This document shows, piece by piece, positions 23,403 through 33,639 of a stretch of DNA of 64,000 nt. Source of the stretch: Bufo bufo (Eukaryota; Chordata; Amphibia; Anura; Bufonidae); the NCBI RefSeq assembly GCF_905171765.1, contig NC_053390.1, positions 140,983,968-141,047,967 of the forward strand, given 5' to 3'. Positions within the stretch are counted from its first letter, which is position 1, and each line of letters opens with the position of its first letter. The notes under the pieces were generated by a model. The model was not told the origin of the DNA, ran no database searches, and was given only the letters and a program-made list of their open reading frames with translations. Position numbers and translations under genes: made by a program.

Positions 23403-23505
23403 GGTCTGATACCTTTTAATGGCTAACAAAAAAAGAAGCAATGATGTTACATAGTGATCTTTCGAGACAACTTAGGTCTCTTTATCAGGCATAATATAAG
23501 TGTCT
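23403..23505 (-). repeat. Short repeat block with stem-loop
   Basis: On the minus strand it reads CCTGATAAAGAGACC-loop-GTCTCGAAAG, then about 35 bp later TTAGCCATTAAAAGGTATCA. The GAGAC/GTCTC stem flanked by CTGATAA and GAAA is reminiscent of a hammerhead ribozyme core, but one invariant position is A instead of G and an extra A precedes the stem. A more decayed block with the same ordered anchors lies at 8523-8625. Confidence 0.4.
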
Positions 23506-23519
23506 GAAGAATCACCAAT

Positions 23520-23562
23520 CAATCTAATATATAAAACTGTGTGTATGTATATGTGTGTGTGT

Positions 23563-23604
<42 letters not shown>

Positions 23605-23900
23605 GTGTATATATGTCCGCTAAAGAAATCCGCACTGTTGCATTTACAATCACGAAATTTGGCACATGGGTACATCAGGTGTCCGGGAAGGTTTTAGACC
23701 GGGTCTCAGCTCTCTAGAGATATTCCCCAAAAATGCAAATATGGCACATCACATGACCTACATAAGCCAATAGAAGCCTGCAGGTCTTTCTCTTCATATC
23801 CCAACTGCCATACACACGGTCAGCCAATAGAAGCTCGCAGGTCTTTAGTCTCCACGTACACACAGTTTTACACCAGGTTTACATAATAACCCAGCCATTT
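23520..23900 (+). mobile_element. Possible Helitron-type 5' end with (TG)n tract
   Basis: TCTAATATATAAAACTGTG at 23521 leads into a TG/TATG simple repeat (23540-23611), then moderately GC sequence (ATCACGAAATTTGGCACATG near 23650). TC at the start and insertion after A fit Helitron rules, and I recall similar starts in vertebrate Helitrons. No 3' CTRR hairpin was located, so this is tentative. Confidence 0.35.
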
Positions 23901-23918
23901 TTCTTCACTGCTGCAGGG

Positions 23919-24172
23919 TCCATTCACACGTCCGCAGAATGGGACCGCATCCGTTCTGCATCCATTCATTCCCTATGGGGCAGGAATGGATGCGGACAAC
24001 ACACAGTGTGCTGTCCGCATCCGCATTTCCGGAGCGCGCCCGCTATCTTCTGGTCCGCGGCTCCGGAAAAAAATAGAACATGTCCTATTCTTGTCAGCAA
24101 TTGCGGACAAGAATAGGCCGTTCCATGGGCGTGCCGGCCGGGTGTACTGCGGATCCGCGTGTGGATGGACCC
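23919..24172. mobile_element. MITE with AGGGTCCATTCACACG ends
   Basis: GGGTCCATTCACACGTCCGC near 23918 is complementary to GCGGATCCGCGTGTGGATGGACCC ending at 24172. The interior has paired words (ATAGAACATGTCCTATTC). It directly abuts the TTAA of the next long element. Confidence 0.65.
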
Positions 24173-24176
24173 TTAA

Positions 24177-26480
24177 TCCCATTTTTCACCTTAAGGACCA
24201 GGCCATTTTTTGCAAATCTGACCAATGTCACTTTAAGTGGTGATAACTTTAAAACGCTTTTACTTATCCAAGCCATTCTTAGATTGTTTTCACATCACAT
24301 ATTGTACTTCATGACAGTAGTAAATTTGAGTAAAAATATTTCATTTTTATTGATAAAAAAATACCAAATGTACCCCAAAATTTTTTTAAATTAGCAATTT
24401 TAAAAATTTCGATTTCTCTGATTTTATAACGGATAGTGATACCTCCTAAAATTGTTATTACTTTACATTTCCCATATGTCTACTTCACGTTTGGATCATT
24501 TTGTAAATGACATTTTCTTTTTTTGGGACGTTAGAAGGCTTAGAAGTTTAGAAGCATCTCTTGAAATTCTTCTGAAAATTTTCAAAGCCCACTTTTTAAG
24601 TACCAGTTCAGGTCTGAAGTCTCTTTGTGAGGCTTACATAATAGAAACCACCCGTAAATGGCCCCATTTTAGAAACTACACCCCTCAAGGTATCCAAAAC
24701 TGATTTTACAAACTTGGTCAACCCTTTATTTGTTCCACAAGATTTAAAGGAAAATGGAGATTAAATTTCAGATTTTCACTTTTTTGGCAGATTTTCACTT
24801 TTAATAAATTTTTTCCAGTAACAAAGCAAGGGTTAACAGCCAAACAAAACTGAATATTTATTACCCTGATTCTGTAGTTTACAGAAACACCCCATATGTG
24901 GTCATAAACTGCTGTACAGGCACAAGGCAAGGCACAGAAGGAAAGGAGCGCCATGTGGTTTTTGGAAGGCAGATTTCACTGGGATAATTTTAAGCTGCCA
25001 TGTCATATTTGAAGACCCTAAGATGCACCCCTAGAGTAGAAACTCCAGAAAAATTACCCCATTTTGGAAACTACTGGATAAGGTGGCGGATTTGTTGGTA
25101 CCATCTTAGGGTACATATGATTTTGGTTGCTTTTGTGAGGCAAGGTAACAAAAAAAAAATCTGTTTCGGCACTGTTTTTATTTTTTGTTATTTACAATAT
25201 TCATCTGACAGGTTAGATCATGTGGTATTTTCATAGAGCAGGTTGTTACGGATGCGACAATACCAAATATGACAACTTTTTTTGGTTGTTTGTTTCAGTT
25301 TTACATAAAGATTTTTTAGTGTCTCCATAGCCGTAGTTTTTTTTTTTTTGGGCAAATGTCTTATGTAGGGGCTCATTTTTTTCGGTATCAGATGACGGTT
25401 TTGTTGGTACTATTTTAGGGTGCATATTACTTTTTGATCGCTTGGTATTACACTTTTTGTGATGTAAGGTGACAAAAAATGGCTTTTTTGACACACTTTT
25501 TATTTATATTTTTTTACGGTGTTCAGCTGAGGGGTTAGGTCATGTGATATTTTTATACAGCAGATTCTTATGGATGTGGCGATACCTAAAATGTATACTT
25601 TTTTAAATTTAAGTTTTACACAATAGAAGCATTTTTGAAACAAAAAAAATCATGTTTTAGTGTCTTCATAGTCTGAGAGCCATAGTTTTTTAAATTTTTT
25701 GGGCGATTGTCTTAGGTAGGGGCTCATTTTTTGCGGAGTGAGATGACGGTTTGATTGGTACTATTTTAGGGTACATACTACTTTTTGATCACTTGGTATT
25801 ACACTTTTTGTGATGAAAGGTGACCAAAAAAATGGCTTTTTTTTTAACAGTTTTTATTTTTTAAAAATTATGGTGTTGACCAGACGTGGTGAATCATGTG
25901 ATATTTTTATAGAGCAGGTTGTTACGCACGAGGTGATACCCAATATGTCTCTTCTCCCCCCCCCCCCCTATTTCTTACAATTTTATGGGAAAGGGTTTTT
26001 CTTTTGATTGAAACTTTATTTCTTTTTTATTGTTAAAAACACTTATTTCACTTTTAATATTTTTTTTATTTTTGTCCCCCTATAGGACTTCAACATTACA
26101 GGGTCTGATCCCTGTTTCAATGCAGCCCATATATCTGTATTGTACTGCATTGACTATCAGTGTATTACACTGATAGTTTGCCTATGAGACAGACCCAGCC
26201 TGGGGGCTGGCCTCATAGGCCTCCGTACATGCCAGGCCCCAAGGCCTTGGAATGGCTTGGGGCTGCCATGGCAAACATCGGGTCTCTGCCACCGCAGCGT
26301 GGGGACCCGATGGCTAAGGAGAGGGAGCGCAAACCTCCCATATGCCGCGGTCAGCGCTGACTGCGGAATATGAGGGGTTAATCCACCTGCATCGGCATCA
26401 TCACTAATGCTGGTGGATGCAGCAGGGATCCACAGCCGGATGGCTGTTACTGTCCGTACTGATCGCCATTCAGGCCACTC
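24177..26480 (+). mobile_element. TTAA-flanked long element, copy 4, right end lost
   Basis: Its left TTAA is at 24173-24176, and the body aligns by eye with copies 1-3 (CATTTTTTGCAAATCTGACC, then the repeated TTTTTATAGAGCAGG-TTGTTACG modules near 25220 and 25900, then GGGTCTGATCCCTG near 26100). The last 100 bp expected (ending GGGAAGGGG) are missing or scrambled after about 26460. Non-coding. Confidence 0.68.
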
Positions 26481-26712
26481 TCAAAAGACGGACTTAAAAA
26501 CCTTATCTTCTTATATTTTATTCTTCTCCAATTTAGAGACTCTGTATTGAAGCTCTCTGTGCTGAGAGGTGCGCTGTGGATTTTTGGAGTCTATCAGATT
26601 TGTCATTTTTAAATAAATGTATGTTTTAAAAAAATAAATAAAATAGAAATAAATAGTGGAATAATTAGAGAATGAAGTTTTAACTGCCATGGCTGATGTT
26701 ACAGTCACGGTC

Positions 26713-26872
26713 TAAAGCCTCATGCAGACGTCCGTGGAACACGGTCCGTGAAATACCGGACTGGCATTGCAGGAGCGCACGGCGTCACAGCAACCAATGA
26801 CGCCGTGCGCTCCTTCCATGCCAGTCTGGTATCTCACGGACCGTGTTCCACAGATATCTGCATGAGGCTTAA
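26713..26872. mobile_element. Near-perfect palindromic MITE
   Basis: The ends TAAAGCCTCATGCAG and CTGCATGAGGCTTA are inverted repeats, and the arms stay complementary almost to the middle (GAGCGCACGGCGTCA / TGACGCCGTGCGCTC), leaving a loop of about 10 bases near 26792. Total length is about 160 bp. Confidence 0.75.
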
Positions 26873-26955
26873 CTATCACCCAATCTCACAGACACAGCAA
26901 ACACACACGGACCCTCCTCTCTCTCACTGCTCTTTTCAAGCACCATCATTGAGAG

Positions 26956-27115
26956 TTATCAAAACTGGTGTAAAGTAGAACTGGTTTAGTTGCCCATAGC
27001 AACCAATCAGATTCCACCTTTCATTTTTCACAGCTCCTTTGGAAAATGAAAAGTGGAATCTGATTGGTTGCTATGGGCAGCTAAACCAGTTCTACTTTAC
27101 ACCAGTTTTGATAAA
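26956..27115. mobile_element. Palindromic MITE with TTATCAAAACTGGTGTAAA ends
   Basis: GTTATCAAAACTGGTGTAAAG at 26955 pairs with CTTTACACCAGTTTTGAT at 27094. The arms remain complementary inward (AGCAACCAATCAGATTCCAC with its reverse complement near 27050) around a loop near 27030. About 160 bp. Confidence 0.75.
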
Positions 27116-27178
27116 TAATAATAATAATCTTTATTTATATAGCGCCAACATATTCCGCAGCGCTTTACAATCTCTCCC
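27116..27178 (-). repeat. SINE/LINE tail fragment
   Basis: ATAATAATCTTTATTTATATAGCGCC followed by CGCAGCGCTTTACA matches in layout the tail part of the SINE at 30735-31010 (TTTATTTATTTTACTCACTTATATAGC...CACAGCGCGTTACA). Only the tail is present. Confidence 0.5.
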
Positions 27179-27179
27179 T

Positions 27180-27620
27180 ATATATTTCCTTCAGGAAATG
27201 CCAATCTAGTTTAGACCTTTTAATGTGCCATAAATCCTTAGGATAAATTCTGTCCTGTTTTCAGTGTGTCAAGCAGTGCCATAAATTTATATTCCCAAAT
27301 TCTTCTGGCTCTTTGAGATTTTAAATTGCCTTTTAATAGGTTGTTCTTTGTGTCCTGTACAACAAAATGCTTAGTCACAGGAAAATGTACTGTTTCTTCA
27401 TCCATGCTTTAACCTTCTGTCCTGTTTCTCCAACATAGAGACTCCCAACAGGACACTTAGTGCAGCGAATCAGGTACAAAACACTGAATATCCCTGGGAT
27501 CTTACTGTCCTGCTGTGTGCTGGGGGCCATTTTCTGATGGCACTTTAACTGCCACTACTGGTTCACATATTACAGCTCAACACAATTCACATCTAGTGCG
27601 TTTCCTACTGGAACCCCTGC
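27180..27620 (-). pseudogene. GIY-YIG endonuclease remnant of a Penelope-like element
   Basis: Reading the minus strand, 27478-27421 encodes YLIRCTKCPVGSLYVGETGQ, a GIY-YIG nuclease signature with the preceding Cys pair seen in Penelope-like retroelements. Further on, 27330-27250 encodes RARRIWEYKFMALLDTLKTG, the conserved C-terminal part of the same domain. Frames are broken between and after these. The reverse transcriptase part is absent. Family recognition rests on these two motifs only, but they are in the right order and spacing. Confidence 0.7.
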
Positions 27621-27779
27621 TTTTCATAGGTATTCAGTGTAGGCCTTCCGCATAGGCCCCCATATCTCTTGCTTAAGGTATATGACTCTTCTCAGGTGTT
27701 GGGCCAGTCATAGGCTACCTGTGACATCCCAATAGTATATCTCCACCTTGGCCACTATATACCGTGTTTTTCGCTTTAT

Positions 27780-27988
27780 AAGACACACTCCGTGTGCTGT
27801 CTGCATTCGTTGCTCCGTTCCGTGGCCCCGCAATAAAAAATATAACAGGTCCTATTCTTGTCCACGCTCTGCGGACAAAAATAGGCAGTTATAAAGGCTG
27901 TCCGTGCCGAGCACGGACGCCATCCATGTTTTGTGGATCCGCGATTTGCGGACCGCAAAACACACCACGGTGGTGTGCATGTAGCCTA
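27780..27988. repeat. Partial MITE related to 23101-23376
   Basis: Shares CACTCCGTGTGCTGTC, GTTGCTCCGTTCCGTGGCCC and CCTATTCTTGTCC-type words and the right end GGTGTGCATGTAGCCT. The left terminus is missing. Confidence 0.55.
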
Positions 27989-27989
27989 A

Positions 27990-29200
27990 CACTGAGAATT
28001 ATACATTTTCCTTTTAAGATGGGAAAGGCTTTCAACCATTTACAATCCCAATCAGTCATGAGTGATGAAGCCACAGGTCAGATCCCAGCATTTTAGCAAC
28101 ATACACATCATAAGAATCACCAACACTCAGACTGTTAAGATTCCAGAATATCGTCTCCTTAACAAAGAAATAAAGTGCATAGCTAAATTAATTCTATACA
28201 TACACGCTAGTCTATTAGTTATTCTGGCCTAATATATCACCATCAACTACTGTTAATGCAAGCTAGGGATTGTTCTTATGCCCTAACCAATCAATACGTC
28301 CTGCAGAGTGATGACAGCGACCAGTCATAATTGGGAAGAAGTGACTTGCTGTGTGTTTGTAATGCATGTTACATATATCCATAGAACTAAACATAATGGA
28401 CTGCACGGGACATGTTTAACTACAAAAACAATAAAGTGTCAGTCAATGGTAATGGAAGATCAGCCTCCCTTTTATTGATAAATCAATCGACTTTCGCTCC
28501 AGTCAACTGTAAATGTTAGCAAGTTGTCATTTGTTATTACAAGTGGTGTCTTCATGCAGGAACGCCATTCTGTTCGCCGTCAGTAGTCAGACGGCGGCGG
28601 AAAGTGCTTTACTGGTGATAGATTGATATCAGTTTGGGATGGCCAAATCAATCATTTGCAGTAAAGTAACTCCAGAACTCAGGCTAGTTTACTGTGCTAT
28701 TGATTGGTGGAATAATATCAAGTTACTTTATGTGGTTTCTTAATTAGTCTCAGACTTGCGACGTGTGGGAAGTCTGGGAAAAGAAGGAATAAATAGAGAT
28801 GAAATACAAGAGCCAATTAGCCGGTGTCATAACATTCGGAGAATTTTATCTCTTTACATTTATTGAAATGGCACCTCTGCCAGGATTGTAATCTAAAAGC
28901 AAACCCAGACTGGCAGCTGGCATTTGTTGGAAGGGATGATGAACCTGAGTGCAGTCATTATTTATAGGCTAGCCTGGATGGTTACAGGGCCATCTTAACA
29001 CATTAGTGGCCCCCGTGCAATTTTTATAAATAGGCCAATTGAAAGGCAGTGCATCTTGGCACCCCAGGTGGGGCTGGGCGCAGGATTACATAGACACAAT
29101 TGAGGAACCCGGTCACAGTAACTTTGGATTGCATGTCCACATCGGATATCTAGGCATCAACCAGCCCCACCCTCAGGCGTAACCTCTTCCTCCCCTCCAC
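27990..29200. other. Low-repeat stretch, no gene recognised
   Basis: Moderately AT-rich, high-complexity sequence without obvious repeats, especially 28480-28960. It could include host regulatory DNA, but nothing in the sequence alone proves it. Confidence 0.35.
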
Positions 29201-29204
29201 AGGT

Positions 29205-29480
29205 TTGTTGAAGTGGGGGGTGGGACTGTCATGGCCTTTGATTAGCCCTTTCTTGACCCTGTGTTTGTACCCCCTGGTGAACCCAAATGCTGGGGGGAAA
29301 CACGTCGGGGTAACAGGGTACCATTTGGCTTATAGGGCGTTTCTAAGGGGTTATCTAGGGCAGGTATGGGGACGGAGGATCCTCACCTTTAGGGGATACC
29401 TCCGGGCTGAGGATTATCTAGGACCATTGTAGGGAAAGAGTCTTTCCTCCCATGGTCATATCCTCATTTACACCTGCTTC
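29205..29480 (+). repeat. Interspersed repeat fragment with GGGGGAAACACGTCGG motif
   Basis: The stretch GTGAACCCAAATGCTGGGG followed by GAAACACGTCGG resembles a GAAACGCGT-type motif that also occurs (inverted) in the loop at 33530-33542. Boundaries are unclear; the 75-codon open frame through it is not a recognised protein. Confidence 0.35.
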
Positions 29481-30730
29481 GAGACCCATGGTTTTTCTGA
29501 ATTAGGGTTGACCTATAAGGGTCGTTTTAAGTATACCAATAAAAGTATATATTTTAAGGGTTCTATTATTTTCTTCAGTTAGATTGGGAGTTATATCTAC
29601 CTTATTTTTATTTATTTTTTCTAATAAGAAAAATATGGAGTTAATCTGAAATACCATATACAGCATGCGGACAGGTGTGACACTGTTTTTAGAATAACTC
29701 TGCCATATTTTTCTTTTCCTGGACAACCCCTTTAAAAAGACAGCTTTAGGACAACAAGTTGTATTCAGCTCCACAGCAAACAGAGAGAAGGCCGACTGTA
29801 GGAGTAGTGTCCCCTTAAATCTAGTGACAGACGTTCAGACAAAGTACTGTAAATGAGGCTGATACTTTATATAGATGTAAAGTGAGGTTTACAGAAAATA
29901 ACATATCAATAATATATACCTGATGCAGATATATAGTAGTTGATGAGTGAGGCACTTGAAATTTGCATATACTGAATATTCCTTTAAGCAGCTTCTGATT
30001 TTATGTTTCATATTTCATTGCATCATTGAGCCCTGATTATCGAATACATAAAATAGCCATCATTTCCCACTGGTGAGATGAAGAGTGACCTCCACTTGTA
30101 CTGGGGCAGCTTTTTAATGCCTCTTCTTATACATTCATACATCTATAAATGCACGCATCGTGGCGAGCGCTCTCCAGGAAAGTAGAGGAGAATCCACTGA
30201 TGAATGCCATACGTTGGTGATAACAGGTTTTTCCCATAGTGTGACATCCTCATACATTTCTTTCATCCAGTTCACCAGGCATGAACACTTAAGTGTACTG
30301 CAGCGGTTTTATTGTACATGGGGTGTGATCTTTCTTTATGGCATTGCATCTGTAACCTGTTCTAATGCTATTAAAGATCCCATGCCATGCAAGACTTGAA
30401 ATAACGGAAAGCTATGTAAGTTTCCATTAATGCAAAGCCAAAACGACAAAACTTATTCAAACGGGAGAAAATAAAATAGAGCAGAAGCAGACGGCTAGCT
30501 GTAGAAACAGAGATTCCAGGAGGGCGTGCTGTGAATCTAACAGCTGGGACCCCATTAGACATATGTTAAATGATGAACTAACTTTTAAGAGTGGTTCTTA
30601 AAGTGATGCGTGCCGGAGTGCTTGTACATAATGGTTATTCCATACATGTTACTCAGATAGAGAGACACTTGTATGCCAACTGCATAATCAGTGCTACTTT
30701 ACACATGATAGATTCATATATGACAGATAT
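29481..30730. other. No gene recognised
   Basis: Includes a possible MITE right end (GGACAACCCCTTTAA at 29721) and otherwise unique-looking AT-rich DNA. Confidence 0.35.
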
Positions 30731-30734
30731 AGAC

Positions 30735-31010
30735 ATAGATAGATTTTATTTATTTTACTCACTTATATAGCTCTACTATATTCCACAGCGCGTTACAGAT
30801 ATCATCATCACTCGCTGTCCCCAGTGGGGCTCCCAATCTAAGTTACCTATCAGTATGTCTTTGGAGTGTGGGAAGAAACCGGGGGAAACCCACAGAAACA
30901 CAGGGAGAACATACAGACTCCATGTAGATGTTGTCCTTGGTCGGATTCGAACCCAGGACACCAGCGCTGCAAGGCACCAGTGCTAACCACTGGCTCACCA
31001 TGCCATCTAG
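30735..31010 (-). mobile_element. tRNA-derived SINE with LINE-type tail
   Basis: On the minus strand the element starts near 31010. It has an A-box-like GTGAGCCAGTGGT (30998-30986) and a perfect B box GGTTCGAATCC (30953-30943), the internal RNA polymerase III promoter of tRNA-derived SINEs. It continues through a conserved body (CACACTCCAAAGACATACTG, minus strand, near 30875-30856) to a TATATAAGTGAGTAAAATAA tail near 30770-30750. The tail is shared with the fragment at 27116. The tRNA-like part does not fold as a functional tRNA. Confidence 0.7.
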
Positions 31011-31023
31011 ATAGACACAGATC

Positions 31024-31168
31024 TGTGTTGGCTAACCTCCGGCACTCCAGCTGTGGTAAAATTACAACTCTCAAGATGCTTGGCTGTTCTCAGAACTCCA
31101 CAGAAATTAATGGAACATGTTGGAAGTCGTTGTTTCACCACAGCTGGAGTGCCGGAGATTAGCCATCA
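31024..31168. mobile_element. Fold-back MITE with CTCCGGCACTCCAGCTGTGG ends
   Basis: TGGCTAACCTCCGGCACTCC at 31028 pairs with GGAGTGCCGGAGATTAGCCA at 31147, and CAGCTGTGGT with ACCACAGCTG. A similar element lies at 46470-46600. About 145 bp. Confidence 0.75.
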
Positions 31169-31180
31169 CTGACATACATG

Positions 31181-31217
31181 GATGGATGGATAGATAGATA
31201 GATAGATAGATAGATAG
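31181..31217. repeat. (GATA)n microsatellite
   Basis: GGATGGATAGATA passes into a pure GATA run of about eight units. Confidence 0.9.
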
Positions 31218-31566
31218 AATGACAGACCAAAGAAGAAAGCAGCACAGCTAAACGTAGGAGGGTGCAAGTACAAGGTGGACAATGTCCTGCTAAACATTGC
31301 AAAAAAAACAAACGAGGAAGCACTACAAAATCTCCAGTGGGAAAAATTGTGTTTCCTTTTTTCATTGCAGCATTTCAGCTCTGATCATTGGGGTCTTTCT
31401 CAAAAAAATATGGCCCCAATTAGCGGAGCACATGGGTGAATAAAGGAACCACAAACTTTTTTTTCATTGAAAACTTGGGATTGCTGCCTCGTTTTCTGGG
31501 ATAGAGATAGAGATAAATATAGAGAGATATAGTAGATAGATAGTCTAAATTTTCTTACAGAAATTT

Positions 31567-31698
31567 ATCTTTCCTTGAGTCCAAAGGCAGCAAAACACAA
31601 AGGGTTAATGTCTTGCTCCTCCCGTCTAGGACAGAAGATAAATCATTAGTAAATCAGACTAATTAACTCCCCTATAAAGTAGTGCACACCCACTAGGT
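31567..31698. repeat. DIRS left inverted terminal repeat
   Basis: Contains CACAAAGGGTTAATGTCTTG (31597-31616) and ACAGAAGATAAATCATTAGT; the complement of both occurs at 40499-40630 (for example CATTAACCCTTTGTG at 40588). Divergence between the two is several percent by eye. Confidence 0.8.
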
Positions 31699-31740
31699 AG
31701 ATCTGATTTCCAAGCAATGTTTTTTTCAGGGAGGAATATT

Positions 31741-31829
31741 TGTGCTGCCTTTGGACTCAAAGAAAGATAAGTTTCGGTAAGCAAATTTAGACTTTCCTTA
31801 TCGTCCTTCAGGCAGCACAACACAAAGGG
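31741..31829. repeat. DIRS internal complementary region
   Basis: 31741-31775 (TGTGCTGCCTTTGGACTCAA...) is the reverse complement of the outermost left terminus (31564-31596). 31790-31829 (CTTTCCTTATCGTCCTTCAG...) matches the outermost right terminus as read on the minus strand (40630-40590). Placing both end sequences next to each other near the 3' end is exactly the arrangement known from DIRS1. Confidence 0.78.
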
Positions 31830-31859
31830 ATTTGAAAAGCAGTATTAAACAAGGGGGGC

Positions 31860-32480
31860 GTTTGAAATTGCAGCCTTAATAATCACTTGTCTGTCAAAGG
31901 CCAAATCACAGGCACCAGATGCATACAACTTATATTGTTTTGTAAAGATGCATGGTGAAGATCATATAGAGGCTCTGCATACTTGATCCAATGTTTACCC
32001 CCCCCCCCCCCTCTTTTCTCTGCCTAAGATATAAAGTGGACCGAGTTGAGTGTGCTGTAACTCCACCTGGTAACTGGAGTACTTGAAATTTAGAAGCAGG
32101 CTTTAATAGTATTCGTAATCCAAGCAGTGTAGGCTTGCTGGCTTTTATACTTCTCTATAAACAGCTCGTCAGCCAACCTGAATGACCCTGGTTCTCCAAT
32201 GACCAGCTGGTTGAGGATTCTGATAGATAGATTTCTTAACTTACATTCATGTCAGATGAAAGCTTTGGTAGGATATAGGGCATCAACCTTAAAATCAAGT
32301 CTTCTTGATGTACTTTCAGAAATGGCCCTTTACATGATAGAGCTTGCAAAGTCTGACACCTTCTTGGCTGATGCAATTGCCAACAGAAAGAAAACCTTTC
32401 AAGCAGTGGTGTACACATAGACGTAAGGGTCTCCACACAGGACATAAGGGTTTCTGCCTAGACCCTTTTCAATGACCCTT
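31860..32480 (-). pseudogene. DIRS tyrosine recombinase, decayed
   Basis: On the minus strand, 32445-32236 encodes RRCQTLQALSCKGPFLKVHQ and RLMPYILPKL, matching the first catalytic Arg region of DIRS-type recombinases. Farther on, 32064-32035 encodes GVTAHSTRS, the H-x-x-R box. Several stops and frameshifts lie between them and the terminal Tyr could not be placed. It would have cut and joined the circular DNA intermediate. The position immediately upstream of the internal complementary region is as expected. Confidence 0.65.
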
Positions 32481-32699
32481 GGGCCATTTTGTCCACTGCC
32501 TCATTTGCTAAAAGTTGTTCCTTTAGAGGGTAGAGTCCTGACAGAGTTTTCACCTCCAGTAGAAGAGGGGATGATCCCAACTATCTATGCAAGCAGTGGA
32601 AGCCGTGAAATGAACTCTTAGAGTGTTAGGTTTTAACCCAAACTGGAAACCTTCCTGTAAAAAAAAATGTAAGACAGATCAAGATTCTGCAAAGTTTCC

Positions 32700-33370
32700 A
32701 CCACCACATCTTGCAAGTCCTTCTTCAGTCTTGAACCGTCATATTCCAGGCTGGATGATGTAGGCCTGCTTGAACCAGAAGATTCGGCTGGACTGTATCT
32801 TCAATAATTTCCTCTGGAAAGTGTTAGCCAGGGAGTGATCATGCCCTCCTGACCAGATGAGCACTACGGCTATGGCTGAGACTCTCGTCTTATTTTCCTG
32901 AGCACTCAGGATATGAGAGGAAATGGAGGAAAATTTGGTTATAAAATTCCTTCCCATCTGAAAGACAGGCCATATATTCTTTCTAGTGGATCTGATGGAT
33001 TCAGGGAGCAGAACTTCTTGAGCTTTGTATTGAAGGCTGTCCCCATTGCATCTAAATGGGGGTACACCATCTGCACACAATCTGTTAAAAATACAGTCGC
33101 TGAGACTTCAACTGTGACCTACTTAACAGATCCACCTGAACATTAAGAATACCTTGAATGTGGATGGCTGTCGAGTTTGACATTCCACTGCCCAAGTCAT
33201 AATTTGACTGAATTGCTGTTCCGTGGATCAGAATGAGTCCTGTGCCAATTGTTGATATAGCACTTGGAAGTGTACTTCCTGACCAGAGTTATTGGAATGG
33301 CCAGAAAAATCTACCTTGTTCAGTATTTCTTGGACAAAGCCATCAAGACAGATCTTCCAAAGTTTCTGGC
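32700..33370 (-). pseudogene. DIRS RNase H / RT connection remnant
   Basis: On the minus strand, 33170-33117 encodes IHIQGILNVQVDLLSRSQ, the last RNase H motif (ADxLSR type, with V for A). The following DIRS-like stretch contains LNPSDPLERIYGLSFRWEGI (about 33010-32950), read in another frame. Many stops occur. The segment ends abruptly at 33370, where a foreign inverted repeat is inserted. Confidence 0.6.
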
Positions 33371-33403
33371 TTGATCACTGCAAAACAAACCAGACTTGAT
33401 AAA

Positions 33404-33633
33404 GCACAAGATAGAAAAAAGCTCCAGCACCAGAATGGACGTAGTGAAAAATCCCGGTCTTTATTCGTCACCAAAATACAGGTGGATACAGCAAACAGTG
33501 ACACTGGCTCCCACTTTATCCCCAAGATCTACGCGTTTCGAACAATAGTGTTCTTAGTCATGATCATCACGAATAAAGACAGGGATTTTTCACTACGTCC
33601 ATTCTGGTGCTGGAGCTTTTTTCTATCTTGTGC
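33404..33633. repeat. 65-bp near-perfect inverted repeat around a 100-bp loop
   Basis: Arms 33404-33468 and 33569-33633 are reverse complements with a single clear mismatch. The loop contains TACGCGTTTCGAACAA, a GAAACGCGT motif on the minus strand that recurs in amphibian interspersed repeats. Frames on both strands (33233-33694 and 33529-33798) are mirror products. Confidence 0.75.
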
Positions 33634-33639
33634 GTTATT

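Noticed and set aside
22956..23441. Frames of 91-139 codons on both strands
   Set aside because: They coincide with a MITE whose arms are complementary; mirror frames only.
23403..23505. Functional hammerhead ribozyme
   Set aside because: The invariant G of CUGAUGA is A, an extra base precedes stem II, and stem III with the cleavage site could not be paired.
30940..31000. tRNA gene on the minus strand
   Set aside because: A and B boxes are present but no acceptor or anticodon stem can be formed and a SINE body follows.
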